A stretch of DNA of 64,000 bases from Pseudomonas petrae (GTDB lineage: Bacteria; Pseudomonadota; Gammaproteobacteria; Pseudomonadales; Pseudomonadaceae): contig NZ_JAKJXE010000019.1 in the NCBI RefSeq assembly GCF_021728295.1, positions 33,605-97,604 of the forward strand, in the 5' to 3' direction. A model generated the notes under the pieces. The model did not search any database. It had not been told where the DNA came from and worked only from the letters and a program-made list of their open reading frames with translations. Numbering within the stretch: the first letter of the stretch is position 1; every line of letters begins with the position of its first letter. Shown here one piece after another: positions 26,502 through 35,417 of the stretch. The position numbers and the translations under genes are program-made.

Positions 26502-27156
26502 CCTGTCGCTGCGCATGATAAAGACTCACCCTGCGAAACTCCCACGGCTCGGCCAGATCCGGCAGCGTCAGCGCCTCAAGAATTCCCAGCCGCGTATACA
26601 TAGGATGCTGAAAGTCCCGCACCCGGGAATCGGCCACCAACGCTTGTTTTCCACGACTGAGAAACTGATCCAACAGCGGCAGGTTGGCGCGGTCGTACAA
26701 CACGTCCGCCACCACGATCAGATCGAAACGATCCTCCTCGGCGAAGAAGTCGCCTGAATACTGAAGCGTCACGCTGTTCAGCTCGGCGTTGGCTCGGCAG
26801 GCCTGGATCGCCAGCGGATCGAGATCACAGGCGACGACTTCAAGCGCCCCGGCTTTCATCGCCGCAATGCCTGCGACACCCGAGCCCGCGCCGAAATCCA
26901 GCACCCGCTTGCCCGCGACCCACTGCGGCTGCTCGGCGAGAAAACGCGCCAGCGCCAGGCCACTGGCCCAGCAAAAACTCCAGTAGGGCGGGTCTTCGAG
27001 AATGCGCCGGGTTTCCTCGGGGCTGAACGCGCGATCCATATTGTTCGCGTCGATCAGCCACAACTTCAGGTCCGTGCCCGGCAGCGCTTCGGCAACCAGT
27101 TGCGCATCGCCCAGCAGTTCGCTCAATGCGGCTTGCAGATGAAGCGGGGCGGTCAC
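26497..27156 (-). CDS. Class I SAM-dependent methyltransferase (ETFB-methyltransferase-like)
   Basis: A 219-residue Rossmann methyltransferase. SAM motif I is VLDFGAGSGVAGIAAMKAGA, motif II ends in the acidic CDLDPLA, and post-I IQACRANAELN and motif IV DLIVVADVLYD follow. The LLIDANNMDRAFSPEE-like N-terminus and PPYWSFCWASGLALARFL motif resemble the METTL20/ETFB-lysine-methyltransferase branch, so a protein substrate is likely; this is inference. The start is GTG 27156, overlapping the lipoprotein stop (GTGA), so translation is coupled. Confidence 0.85.
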   Translation of the reverse strand: MTAPLHLQAALSELLGDAQLVAEALPGTDLKLWLIDANNMDRAFSPEETRRILEDPPYWSFCWASGLALARFLAEQPQWVAGKRVLDFGAGSGVAGIAAMKAGALEVVACDLDPLAIQACRANAELNSVTLQYSGDFFAEEDRFDLIVVADVLYDRANLPLLDQFLSRGKQALVADSRVRDFQHPMYTRLGILEALTLPDLAEPWEFRRVSLYHAQRQA

Positions 27157-27605
27157 GGCGCGGGAGCGAATTGCAGCTGGCCCAGCGCCTGAGTGGTGGG
27201 CTGGGTGATCAGCACGGACGGCAGATGCAGAATCAACTGACCCGACTTGCTGGCGCGGCCGCGCAATTCGACACGCGCACCCACCGGGAAAGCTTCCGGA
27301 TTGAAGCGCAACTGAAACGGCAGCGACTGGTTGTTGCCGATCAACTTGGTGCTGGTCAGCAGCTTTTGCGGGCGATTACGATCGTCGATCACCAGCAGCG
27401 CCAGCTCGACCTCTGCGCCGGCCGGCACGCCCAGCAACTGGCCGCTCAATTCGCGCTGGAACGGCTGCAACGGGCCTTGCCCTTCCGGCAGCGTGATGGC
27501 GTTGGGCGCAGGTTTGGCGGGTGCCGCAGGTTTCGGCGCCTCGGCCGTGCTGCAGGCAGCGAGCAGGCCCACAAGGCTGATTACAGCAAGCGTACGTAGC
27601 GTCAT
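27153..27605 (-). CDS. YbaY/YscW-domain outer-membrane lipoprotein
   Basis: A 150-residue lipoprotein with a signal peptide ending in a lipobox (VGLLAAC, Cys about residue 18), then a Pro/Ala-rich linker and a YbaY/YscW-type beta domain (LSGQLLGVPAGAEVELALLVIDDRNR; LPFQLRFNPEAFPVGARVELRGRA). This domain is known from lipoprotein pilotins and YbaY; function here is unknown. ATG 27605 has GGAG 7 bases upstream. It is divergent from nrdR and coupled to the methyltransferase gene. Confidence 0.85.
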   Translation of the reverse strand: MTLRTLAVISLVGLLAACSTAEAPKPAAPAKPAPNAITLPEGQGPLQPFQRELSGQLLGVPAGAEVELALLVIDDRNRPQKLLTSTKLIGNNQSLPFQLRFNPEAFPVGARVELRGRASKSGQLILHLPSVLITQPTTQALGQLQFAPAP

Positions 27606-27779
27606 GAACAGCTCCAGACAAAGCAGAATGCGGGCGAGATATGCACGGGATGGCGCAGTATCGCTGAGTGCAGCGTGTTTCACCGCACTGAATGCGCGTC
27701 TATATACCTCAAAGCCTTGGACTTGTCTTGCCGGCGAGATGCGCTACCATGGCCCTCCCTTTTTTTGTTGCCTGCCACC

Positions 27780-28244
27780 ATGCACTGTCCCTTTTGCGGT
27801 GCCAACGACACCAAAGTCATTGACTCGCGCCTCGTTGCTGAAGGCGATCAGGTTCGCCGCCGCCGTGAATGCGTCGCCTGCGAAGAACGCTTCACCACAT
27901 TCGAAACCGCTGAACTGGTTCTGCCCCGGCTGATCAAGCAGGACGGCAGCCGTCAGCCCTTCGACGAAGAGAAGCTGCGCGCCGGCATGCAGCGCGCGCT
28001 GGAAAAGCGCCCGGTTAGTGTCGAGCGTCTCGAAGCGGCCCTGGCCCACATCAAAAGCAAACTGCGCGCGACCGGCGAGCGCGAGGTCAAATCGCTGATC
28101 GTCGGCGAGCTGGTGATGGGCGAATTGCAAAAACTCGACGAAGTGGCCTACATCCGCTTTGCTTCTGTTTATCGGCGGTTTCAAGACCTCAACGAATTCC
28201 GCGAAGAAATCGACCGACTGGCCCGCGAGCCGGTTAAAGAGTGA
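27780..28244 (+). CDS. nrdR: Transcriptional repressor NrdR
   Basis: NrdR represses ribonucleotide reductase genes in response to ATP/dATP. The 154-residue product has the N-terminal zinc ribbon (MHCPFCGANDTKVIDSR...RRRRECVACEERFTTFE, four Cys) followed by an ATP-cone (LIKQDGSRQPFDEEKLRAGMQRAL). ATG 27780 gives the canonical MxCPxC start. It is followed at once by ribD (ATG 28247, 2 bases after its stop, or GTG 28241 overlapping). nrdR-ribD linkage is widespread in bacteria. Confidence 0.97.
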   Translation: MHCPFCGANDTKVIDSRLVAEGDQVRRRRECVACEERFTTFETAELVLPRLIKQDGSRQPFDEEKLRAGMQRALEKRPVSVERLEAALAHIKSKLRATGEREVKSLIVGELVMGELQKLDEVAYIRFASVYRRFQDLNEFREEIDRLAREPVKE

Positions 28245-28246
28245 GC

Positions 28247-29386
28247 ATGACCTCCACAGAGCAAAGCGTGCTCGACGCAGCCTATATGGCGCGGGCGCTG
28301 GAACTGGCGCGCAAGGGCGTCTACTCGACGCACCCCAACCCGCGTGTCGGCTGCGTGATCGTGCGTGATGGCGCAATTGTCGGCGAAGGCTGGCATGTCC
28401 GCGCGGGCGAGCCCCACGCCGAGGTGCATGCGCTGCGCCAGGCGGGCGACAAGGCAAAGGACGCGACCGCTTACGTCACCCTCGAGCCCTGCAGTCATCA
28501 TGGCCGCACCCCGCCGTGCGCCGACGCGCTGGTCAATGCCGGCGTGGCGCGTGTGGTTGCCGCCATGCAAGACCCCAATCCCGACGTCGCCGGTCGTGGC
28601 TTGTTGCGATTGATGAACGCTGGAATCGCGGTGCAGAGCGGCGTGCTCGAAAGCGAAGCGCGGGCGCTGAACAAAGGTTTTCTCAAACGTATGGAGCACG
28701 GCCTGCCGTACGTGCGGGTCAAGCTGGCGATGAGCCTCGACGGACGCACGGCCATGGCCAGCGGTGAAAGCCAGTGGATCACCGGCCCCGAAGCACGCTC
28801 CGCCGTCCAGCGCCTGCGTGCGCGGTCGAGCGTGGTGCTGACCGGCGCCGATACCGTGCTGACCGACAACGCGCGGCTCACCGTGCGCCCTGACGAATTG
28901 GGCCTGAACGCCGAACTCACCGCCTTGGCCGCGACCCGGCCGCCGTTGCGCGTGTTGATCGACGGGCGTTTGCGGGTGCCCCTTGATGCGCCGTTCTTTA
29001 AAGCGGGCAGTGCGCTGGTGGCAACCTGCGCGGCAGCCTCGGCGCGCGAGCGTTACCACGACGAAGGCCACGAAATGCTCGCACTGGCCAGCAGCGGCGG
29101 GCACGTCGATCTGCGCAAATTGCTGATCGAACTGGCAGCCCGTGGCGTCAACGATGTGCTTGTCGAGGCCGGCCCTAAACTCGCTGGCGCCTTTACCCGG
29201 CTGGGCCTGGTGGATGAATTCCAGATCTTCGTGGCGGGCAAGTTCATGGGCTCGTCGGCGCGGCCGTTGCTGGACCTGCCGCTGGCGCAGATGAGCGAAG
29301 CGCTCGAACTCAAGATTGTCGAAATGCGCGCGGTCGGCAATGACTGGCGAGTCATTGCGATACCCGCGTCGCACCCCGGCGTATAA
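28247..29386 (+). CDS. ribD: Bifunctional pyrimidine deaminase/reductase RibD
   Basis: RibD carries out the second and third steps of riboflavin synthesis from GTP. The 379-residue product has the zinc deaminase domain (about 1-150; HAEVHALRQAG and PCSHHGRTPPC supply the His, catalytic Glu and two Cys) and the NADPH reductase domain (about 150-379; VRVKLAMSLDGRTAM; NDVLVEAGPKLAGAF). ATG 28247 has AAGAG upstream; a GTG overlapping the nrdR stop is an alternative. Position in the nrdR-ribD-ribE-ribBA-ribH-nusB run supports the call. Confidence 0.96.
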   Translation: MTSTEQSVLDAAYMARALELARKGVYSTHPNPRVGCVIVRDGAIVGEGWHVRAGEPHAEVHALRQAGDKAKDATAYVTLEPCSHHGRTPPCADALVNAGVARVVAAMQDPNPDVAGRGLLRLMNAGIAVQSGVLESEARALNKGFLKRMEHGLPYVRVKLAMSLDGRTAMASGESQWITGPEARSAVQRLRARSSVVLTGADTVLTDNARLTVRPDELGLNAELTALAATRPPLRVLIDGRLRVPLDAPFFKAGSALVATCAAASARERYHDEGHEMLALASSGGHVDLRKLLIELAARGVNDVLVEAGPKLAGAFTRLGLVDEFQIFVAGKFMGSSARPLLDLPLAQMSEALELKIVEMRAVGNDWRVIAIPASHPGV

Positions 29387-29432
29387 TTCCGGCTTCCGCG
29401 TTCAGCGCTGGCCCTGTTTTCCAGGAGCACCC

Positions 29433-30104
29433 ATGTTTACTGGCATCATCGAATCCATCGGCAGCATCCGCGCCATCACTCCGAAAGGCGGCGACGTCCG
29501 CGTTTACGTAGAGACCGGCAAGCTCGACCTTTCCGACGTCAAACTGGGCGACAGCATCGCGGTCAACGGGGTCTGCCTGACCGCCGTCGAATTGCCGGGC
29601 GACGGCTTCTGGGCTGACGTCAGCCGCGAAACCCTGAATGTCACCGCATTCGTCGATCTAAAGACCGGCAGCCGGGTCAATCTGGAAAAAGCCCTGACCC
29701 CGACCACGCGCCTGGGCGGCCATCTGGTCAGCGGCCACGTCGACGGCGTCGGCGAGGTGCTGTCCCGCGAGGAAAACGCCCGTGCGATCCAGTTCCGCAT
29801 GCGTGCACCCCGCGAGCTGGCCAAGTACATCTCCCACAAAGGCTCGATCACCGTCGACGGCACCAGCCTGACCGTGAATGCGGTCAACGGCGCCGAGTTC
29901 GAGCTGACCATCGTCCCGCACACGCTCGCCGAAACCATCATGGGCGACTACAGCCAGGGCCGTAAAATCAACCTGGAAGTCGACCTGCTGGCGCGTTACC
30001 TCGAGCGTTTGTTGCTCGGTGACAAAGCGGCCGATCCGACGCCGGCGCAGGGCGGCAACATCACCGAAAGCTTTCTGGCCGCCAACGGCTACCTCAAATC
30101 CTGA
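29433..30104 (+). CDS. ribE: Riboflavin synthase alpha chain
   Basis: It dismutates two 6,7-dimethyl-8-ribityllumazine molecules to riboflavin. The 223-residue product has two lumazine-binding repeats: MFTGIIESIGSI...GVCLTAVELPGDGFWADVSRETL, then GHLVSGHVDGVGEVLSREENA...GTSLTVNAV. ATG 29433 is preceded by AGGAG. Length is as expected. It lies 46 bases after ribD and 17 before ribBA. Confidence 0.96.
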   Translation: MFTGIIESIGSIRAITPKGGDVRVYVETGKLDLSDVKLGDSIAVNGVCLTAVELPGDGFWADVSRETLNVTAFVDLKTGSRVNLEKALTPTTRLGGHLVSGHVDGVGEVLSREENARAIQFRMRAPRELAKYISHKGSITVDGTSLTVNAVNGAEFELTIVPHTLAETIMGDYSQGRKINLEVDLLARYLERLLLGDKAADPTPAQGGNITESFLAANGYLKS

Positions 30105-30121
30105 ATTGAAGGGGGTGCCGC

Positions 30122-31213
30122 GTGGCGCTCAACAGCATCGAAGAACTGGTTGAAGACATTCGCCAAGGCAAGATGGTCATCCTCATGGATGACGAAGACC
30201 GCGAGAACGAAGGCGATCTGATCATGGCCTCCGAGTGCGTCAAGGCCGAGCACATCAACTTCATGGCGCGTTACGCCCGTGGCCTGATCTGCATGCCGAT
30301 GACCCGCGAGCGTTGCGAGACGCTGAAACTGCCGCTGATGGCGCAGCGCAATGGCTCGGGCTTCGGCACCAAGTTCACCGTGTCCATCGAGGCCGCCGAA
30401 GGCGTGACCACCGGGATTTCCGCTGCAGACCGCGCGCGCACCGTTCAGGCTGCTGCTGCCAGGGACGCGAAGGCCGAAGACATCGTCAGCCCGGGCCACA
30501 TCTTCCCGCTGATGGCCCAGGCCGGCGGCACGCTGTCCCGCGCAGGTCATACGGAAGCGGCATGCGACCTGGCGCGCATGGCCGGTTTCGAGCCGACCGG
30601 CGTGATCTGCGAAGTGATGAACGACGACGGCACCATGTCCCGTCGTGCTGAACTGGAAGCTTTCGCGGCCGAGCACAACATCAAGATCGGCACCATCGCC
30701 GACCTGATCCATTACCGGATGATCCACGAACGTACCGTTCAGCGGATTGCCGAGCAGCCCCTCGACAGCGAACTGGGCCATTTCAATCTGGTGACCTACC
30801 GCGATTCCGTCGAAGGTGACGTGCACCTGGCGCTGACGCTGGGCAAGATCTGCGCGGAAGAAGCCACGCTGGTTCGGGTGCATAACATGGACCCGCTGCG
30901 TGACCTGTTGATGGTCAAACAGCCCGGCCGCTGGAGCCTGCGCGCTGCCATGAAGACCGTGGCCGAGGCCGGCAGCGGCGTCGTGCTGCTGCTCGGTCAC
31001 CCGCTCGACGGCGACACGGTTCTGGCCCATGTGCGTGAAACCGCCGGCGGCACGCCGATCAAGACGCCGACTACTTACAGCACTGTCGGTGCCGGTTCGC
31101 AGATCCTCCGCGACCTCGGCGTGCGCAAAATGCGCTTGATGAGTTCGCCAATGAAGTTCAATGCGATATCCGGTTTCGATCTGGAAGTTGTAGAATACGT
31201 GCCCTCCGAATAA
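30122..31213 (+). CDS. ribBA: 3,4-dihydroxy-2-butanone-4-phosphate synthase with degenerate GTP cyclohydrolase II domain
   Basis: The N-terminal RibB domain (about 1-205) makes dihydroxybutanone phosphate from ribulose-5-phosphate; its acidic loop (DDEDRENEGDL) and AGHTEAACDLARMAG motif are intact. The C-terminal RibA-like domain (about 206-363) keeps the fold (HNMDPLRDLL; ILRDLGVRKMRLMSSP) but has lost the three zinc-binding Cys and the RQEGRG motif, so it should not act as a cyclohydrolase. A complete ribA lies at 34754. GTG 30122 is the start (MALNSIEELVEDIRQGK). Confidence 0.93.
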   Translation: MALNSIEELVEDIRQGKMVILMDDEDRENEGDLIMASECVKAEHINFMARYARGLICMPMTRERCETLKLPLMAQRNGSGFGTKFTVSIEAAEGVTTGISAADRARTVQAAAARDAKAEDIVSPGHIFPLMAQAGGTLSRAGHTEAACDLARMAGFEPTGVICEVMNDDGTMSRRAELEAFAAEHNIKIGTIADLIHYRMIHERTVQRIAEQPLDSELGHFNLVTYRDSVEGDVHLALTLGKICAEEATLVRVHNMDPLRDLLMVKQPGRWSLRAAMKTVAEAGSGVVLLLGHPLDGDTVLAHVRETAGGTPIKTPTTYSTVGAGSQILRDLGVRKMRLMSSPMKFNAISGFDLEVVEYVPSE

Positions 31214-31299
31214 AGACCGGCAGGTGACAGGCCCCGACAGCGTTCAGCCGTTGGTGGTTTTTGCCCCTGCAGTCGCCCGATTCGTGGCCTAAAATCCCT

Positions 31300-31326
31300 G
31301 AAAGCGCGCGCCCGATGCGCGCTTTC
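31300..31326. terminator. Hairpin between ribBA and ribH
   Basis: A 10-bp stem GAAAGCGCGC / GCGCGCTTTC without a good T-run. It may act as an attenuator or RNA-stability element. No FMN riboswitch features were recognised in this 148-base gap. Confidence 0.4.
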
Positions 31327-31361
31327 ATGCTCTTTAATACGAGAACACGAGACTCAGCCGA

Positions 31362-31838
31362 ATGACCCTGAAGACCATCGAAGGTACCTTCATCGCCCCC
31401 CAAGGTCGCTATGCCCTGGTGGTTGGCCGCTTCAACAGCTTCGTCGTCGAAAGCCTGGTGAGCGGTGCCGTTGATGCCCTGGTTCGCCATGGCGTGAGCG
31501 AAAGCGACATCACCATCATCCGCGCACCGGGCGCGTTCGAAATCCCGCTGGTTGTGCAGAAGGTCGCTCAACGCAGCGAATTCGCCGCCATCATCGCGCT
31601 CGGCGCCGTCATTCGTGGCGGCACCCCGCACTTCGAATACGTGGCTGGCGAATGCACCAAGGGCCTGTCCCAGGTGTCCATGGAGTTCGGCGTGCCGGTC
31701 GCGTTCGGCGTCCTGACTGTCGATTCCATCGAACAGGCGATCGAGCGTTCCGGCACCAAGGCCGGCAACAAAGGCGCTGAAGCTGCGCTGTCCGCCATCG
31801 AGATGGTCAGCCTGTTGGCGCAGTTGGAGGCCAAGTGA
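31362..31838 (+). CDS. ribH: 6,7-dimethyl-8-ribityllumazine synthase
   Basis: It condenses the RibB and RibD products into lumazine. The 158-residue product carries the family motifs GRFNSFVVESLVSGAVDAL, RAPGAFEIPLVVQKVA, ALGAVIRGGTPHFEYVAGECTKGL and FGVLTVDSIEQAIERSGTKAGNKG, with the conserved His in the PHFE motif. ATG 31362. It overlaps nusB by 4 bases (GTGA), as in many proteobacteria. Confidence 0.97.
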   Translation: MTLKTIEGTFIAPQGRYALVVGRFNSFVVESLVSGAVDALVRHGVSESDITIIRAPGAFEIPLVVQKVAQRSEFAAIIALGAVIRGGTPHFEYVAGECTKGLSQVSMEFGVPVAFGVLTVDSIEQAIERSGTKAGNKGAEAALSAIEMVSLLAQLEAK

Positions 31839-32335
31839 TTAACGACGAAAGCGATCAGTTCAACCCGCGTGATCCACGTGCGGCAGACGCTGGCAAACCA
31901 TCCAAAAGCGAAAAGCGTCGTGCGGCTCGCCAGATGGCCACTCAGGCCCTGTACCAGCGCCATATGGCGGGTCAGTCGCTGAACGAGATCGAAGCACAGT
32001 TCCGCGTCGACAACGATTTCACCTCCGTCGATGCCAGCTATTTCCACGACATCCTCCACGGTGTCCCGGCCAATCAGGACAAAATCGACGCGGCGCTGGC
32101 GCCTTGCCTGGACCTGACCATCGAAGAGCTGGACCCGGTTGAGCTGGCGGTCCTGCGTCTGTCGACCTGGGAACTGCTGGAGCGCATCGACGTGCCGTAC
32201 CGTGTGGTCATCAACGAAGGCATCGAGCTGGCGAAAGTCTACGGTTCGACCGACGGCCACAAGTTCGTCAACGGCGTGCTCGACAAGCTGGCTCCGCGTC
32301 TGCGCGAAGTCGAAGTGAAGGCGCACAAGCGCTGA
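31835..32335 (+). CDS. nusB: Transcription antitermination factor NusB
   Basis: NusB binds boxA RNA with NusE and supports antitermination of rRNA operons. The 166-residue all-helical protein shows KSEKRRAARQMATQALYQRHMAG at the N-terminus and LRLSTWELLERIDVPYRVVINEGIELAKVYGSTDGHKFVNGVLDKLA at the C-terminus. The start is GTG 31835 within the ribH stop overlap. Its N-terminal extension of about 25 residues is usual in Pseudomonas. Confidence 0.96.
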   Translation: MINDESDQFNPRDPRAADAGKPSKSEKRRAARQMATQALYQRHMAGQSLNEIEAQFRVDNDFTSVDASYFHDILHGVPANQDKIDAALAPCLDLTIEELDPVELAVLRLSTWELLERIDVPYRVVINEGIELAKVYGSTDGHKFVNGVLDKLAPRLREVEVKAHKR

Positions 32336-32372
32336 GGCTTCTGGGTTTCTCCAGAACCTAAGCGTCTACGCC

Positions 32373-33338
32373 ATGGGCGAGTTCGAGCTGATCCGCAATT
32401 ACTTTGCCTCCGCGCCCTGCGCGCAATCCGGCGAAGGCGTTGCACTGGGGATCGGCGACGACTGCGCCCTGTTGTCGGTGGCCGCTGGCGAGCAACTCGC
32501 TATCTCCACTGACACGCTGGTTGCCGGGGTGCATTTCCCGGACGTCTGCGATCCTTTCCTGCTCGGCCAGCGCGCACTCGGCGTGTCGGCCAGCGACCTG
32601 GCCGCCATGGGCGCCAGTCCCCTCGCATTTACCCTTGCTCTGACCCTGCCGCAGGTTTCCGCCGACTGGCTGGAAGCGTTCGCCCGCGGTTTGAACACTA
32701 TGGCCCAAGGCTGCGGCCTGCGCCTGATCGGTGGCGACACGACGCGCGGGCCTTTGAGCCTGACCCTTACTGTCTTCGGCACAGTCCCGACCGGGCAGGC
32801 CTTGACCCGAAGCGGCGCGCAGCCCGGCGATTTATTGTGCGTGGGCGGTCCGCTGGGCGATGCTGCCGGGGCGCTGCCGTTGGTGTTGAACCAGCGCAGC
32901 ACCGAGGCGTCTACCACTCAGGCCTTGCTGGCCCGTTACTGGTCGCCGCAGCCACAGTTCGAGCTGGGCATCGCGTTACGCGGCAAGGCCAGCGCGGCGC
33001 TGGACATCTCCGACGGACTGCTTGCCGACTGCGGACACATCGCAGCGGCATCGGGCGTGCGTTTGCTGGTGGAGCGCGACAAAGTGCCGATGTCTGACGC
33101 GCTGCTGACGTTTTTCGGGCCTGACGCGGCGTTGAATGCCGCGCTCAGTGGGGGGGATGACTACAGACTGGCTTTCACGTTGCCGCCATCATGGCTGGCT
33201 GATCTGCAGGCCGCCGACTTGCCTGTTTTGGTTCTGGGTCGGGTGGTCGAAGGCCAAGGCGTGGCGCTGATTGACGCACTTGGGCAGGACGTCACCCCGT
33301 TGACTCGGGGCTATCAACACTTTCAGGAGACACGGTGA
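32373..33338 (+). CDS. thiL: Thiamine-monophosphate kinase
   Basis: ThiL phosphorylates thiamine monophosphate to thiamine diphosphate. The 321-residue product has the PurM-like ATP fold: GEFELIRNYFA at the start, GIGDDCALLS metal/ATP motif, VSASDLAAMGA, LIGGDTTRGPLSLTLTVFG, ALDISDGLLADCGH and SGGDDYRLAFTLPP. ATG 32373 is 37 bases after nusB. pgpA begins inside its stop codon region (4-base overlap). Confidence 0.96.
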   Translation: MGEFELIRNYFASAPCAQSGEGVALGIGDDCALLSVAAGEQLAISTDTLVAGVHFPDVCDPFLLGQRALGVSASDLAAMGASPLAFTLALTLPQVSADWLEAFARGLNTMAQGCGLRLIGGDTTRGPLSLTLTVFGTVPTGQALTRSGAQPGDLLCVGGPLGDAAGALPLVLNQRSTEASTTQALLARYWSPQPQFELGIALRGKASAALDISDGLLADCGHIAAASGVRLLVERDKVPMSDALLTFFGPDAALNAALSGGDDYRLAFTLPPSWLADLQAADLPVLVLGRVVEGQGVALIDALGQDVTPLTRGYQHFQETR

Positions 33339-33844
33339 CAGATCATCCTAATCAGGTCCCGGCGGAAAACGTTCCTCCGTCGGTATGGACCAATCCGTGG
33401 CATTTCCTGGCCTTCGGTTTCGGCTCCGGCACACTGCCCAAAGCGCCCGGCACCTGGGGCTCAATGGTCGCCGTACCCTTCATCCCGCTATGGCAGATGC
33501 TGCCGGACTGGGGCTATTGGCTGATGCTCGGCCTGACCATGCTGTTCGGTTTCTGGCTGTGCGGCAAAGTGGCCGACGACCTGCGCGTTCACGACCATGA
33601 AGGCATCGTCTGGGACGAAATGGTCGGGATGTGGATCACCTTGTGGCTGGTGCCCGAGGGTTGGGTCTGGCTGCTGGTGGGTTTTCTGGTGTTCCGCTTT
33701 TTCGACATTCTCAAGCCCTGGCCCATTCACTGGATCGACAAGCACGTGCACGGCGGCGTCGGCATCATGCTCGATGATGTCCTGGCCGGTGTTTTCGCAT
33801 GGCTGGCGATGCAAGGGCTGGTCTGGCTGTGGGCTGTCATGTAG
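33335..33844 (+). CDS. pgpA: Phosphatidylglycerophosphatase A
   Basis: PgpA removes phosphate from phosphatidylglycerophosphate in the inner membrane. The 169-residue protein has the family motifs FGSGTLPKAPGTWGSMVAVP and HDHEGIVWDEMVGMWI (catalytic acidic residues) and several hydrophobic segments. Start GTG 33335 overlaps thiL by 4 bases. The nusB-thiL-pgpA order is conserved in gammaproteobacteria. Confidence 0.95.
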   Translation: MTDHPNQVPAENVPPSVWTNPWHFLAFGFGSGTLPKAPGTWGSMVAVPFIPLWQMLPDWGYWLMLGLTMLFGFWLCGKVADDLRVHDHEGIVWDEMVGMWITLWLVPEGWVWLLVGFLVFRFFDILKPWPIHWIDKHVHGGVGIMLDDVLAGVFAWLAMQGLVWLWAVM

Positions 33845-33855
33845 GGGCTGCGCTC

Positions 33856-34647
33856 ATGAGGCGTTCAGGCGTGGGATGGCTGCTGGGTATAGCGTTGCTC
33901 ATGACGAGCGTCTGGGCGACTACCGACGCGGCAACCCCTGCATCGGTGCCCGACAAGCCCTCCGACATCCTGCTGGTGAGCGAGCACTGGATTGGCTACA
34001 CCGAAACCGACGGCACGGGGCTGGGTTGGGACCTGATGCGCGAGATCTTCGAGCCGGCCGGCGTCAAGGTCGATCAGCGCATCGAGCCCTACACCCGCGC
34101 GGTCGGGCTGGTGCAGCGCGGCGAGGCCGATGCCTGGATTGCCGCCTACAAGGATGAGGTCGAGGGCACGCTTTATTCAAAGTGGCACTACGACAATGAC
34201 GAAATCTACACGCTGGGTCTGGCCTCCAAGCCGCTTCCTTCGCTGCAGACGCTGGGCAAATATCGTCTGGCCTGGGTGCGCGGCTACGAGTTTCAGCACT
34301 ACCTGCCCAACGTAGTGCATTTCAACGAAGTCGCGAGGCGGGATCACATTCTGCCGATGCTCGAATACGGCCGAGCGGATCTGTACATCGATGCCAAGCC
34401 GGAAATAGACTTCATCCTCGCCCAAAGCAACGATCCCCAACGCTATCGACTGACCTACCTCACCGTCATCCCTTTGTACCTGAGCTTCGCAGATACCCCG
34501 CGAGGCCACGCGCTGCGGGATCTGTTTGACGTTCGGATGGGTGATCTGGTGCTCAGCGGCAAGCTGCGGCCGATCTTTGCGCGCTGGAAGCATCCGTATC
34601 CTTTCGAATCAGGCGATGCTCAGTCCCGCGCCGGCGTCAGCCACTGA
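33856..34647 (+). CDS. Periplasmic solute-binding protein (SBP_bac_3 family)
   Basis: A 263-residue exported protein: signal peptide (MRRSGVGWLLGIALLMTSVWA), then a periplasmic type II binding fold of the amino-acid-binding class (DILLVSEHWIGYTETDGTGLGWDLMREIFEPAGV; YTRAVGLVQRGEADAWIAAY). No transporter membrane genes are adjacent, so it may be an orphan receptor or work with a system encoded elsewhere. ATG 33856 lies 11 bases after pgpA. The ligand is unknown. Confidence 0.82.
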   Translation: MRRSGVGWLLGIALLMTSVWATTDAATPASVPDKPSDILLVSEHWIGYTETDGTGLGWDLMREIFEPAGVKVDQRIEPYTRAVGLVQRGEADAWIAAYKDEVEGTLYSKWHYDNDEIYTLGLASKPLPSLQTLGKYRLAWVRGYEFQHYLPNVVHFNEVARRDHILPMLEYGRADLYIDAKPEIDFILAQSNDPQRYRLTYLTVIPLYLSFADTPRGHALRDLFDVRMGDLVLSGKLRPIFARWKHPYPFESGDAQSRAGVSH

Positions 34648-34753
34648 TCAAACTTGTTGATCTGATTGACCGACAATTCAGCCTAAGCGTCCGTCGGAAC
34701 CTGCTGTTACAATGTTGCGAATTTCCAGCCCTCATACTGATCAGGAGCACCCG

Positions 34754-35371
34754 GTGCCCGTCGTATTTGTCGCGGCTTCCAAGCTGCCTACCCCCTTTGC
34801 CACTTTCAAGATGAACGGCTTTCTCGAGCAGGAAAACGGTCGCGAACATGTCGTGCTGACCCTCGGCGATGTGTCAGATGGCGCCCCGGTGCTCGGCCGT
34901 GTGCATTCCGAATGCCTGACCGGTGATGCGTTGTTCAGTCAGCGCTGCGATTGCGGTTCCCAGTTGGAAGCGGCGTTGCGCGCCATCGCCGCCGAAGGCC
35001 GCGGGGTGCTGTTGTACTTGCGCCAGGAAGGTCGCGGCATTGGCTTGATGAACAAGATCCGCGCGTATGAATTGCAGGACGGCGGTGCCGACACCGTTGA
35101 AGCGAACGAGCGTCTGGGCTTTGCCGCTGACCAGCGTGATTACGGCATTTGCCTGCCGATGCTGGAGCATCTGGGCATCAAGTCCCTGCGTCTGATGACC
35201 AATAATCCGCGCAAGGTCAAAGCGCTGACCGACATGGGCATCACCGTCGCCGAGCGCGTGCCACTGCACACTGGCCACAACCCGCACAACAAGCTCTATC
35301 TGGCAACCAAGGCCGGCAAGCTGGGCCACATGATGGGCAACGAGCATCAGAGCGAAGTCGATCCAGCGTGA
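34754..35371 (+). CDS. ribA: GTP cyclohydrolase II
   Basis: It opens the GTP ring in the first committed step of riboflavin synthesis. The 205-residue product has the zinc site SECLTGDALFSQRCDCGSQL (three Cys), the catalytic LRQEGRGIGLMNKIRAYELQ motif, and MTNNPRKVKAL near the C-terminus. Start GTG 34754 with AGGAG 6-10 bases upstream. This is the functional partner for the degenerate RibA domain of RibBA at 30122. Confidence 0.96.
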   Translation: MPVVFVAASKLPTPFATFKMNGFLEQENGREHVVLTLGDVSDGAPVLGRVHSECLTGDALFSQRCDCGSQLEAALRAIAAEGRGVLLYLRQEGRGIGLMNKIRAYELQDGGADTVEANERLGFAADQRDYGICLPMLEHLGIKSLRLMTNNPRKVKALTDMGITVAERVPLHTGHNPHNKLYLATKAGKLGHMMGNEHQSEVDPA

Positions 35372-35380
35372 TACCTGGCC

Positions 35381-35405
35381 GCCTGCGCCGTCGTCTGGCG
35401 CAGGC
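35381..35405. terminator. Hairpin between ribA and the btuF-like gene
   Basis: A perfect 9-bp stem GCCTGCGCC / GGCGCAGGC with a 7-base loop and no T-run. Possibly a weak terminator. Confidence 0.35.
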
Positions 35406-35417
35406 TGGACGCGTTCG

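Noticed and set aside
28181..29374. 397-codon minus-strand frame opposite ribD
   Set aside because: Antisense shadow of ribD; composition is typical of such shadows.
31214..31361. FMN riboswitch looked for in the riboflavin operon
   Set aside because: The gaps near ribBA and ribH show a simple hairpin only; none of the conserved FMN-element segments was recognised.
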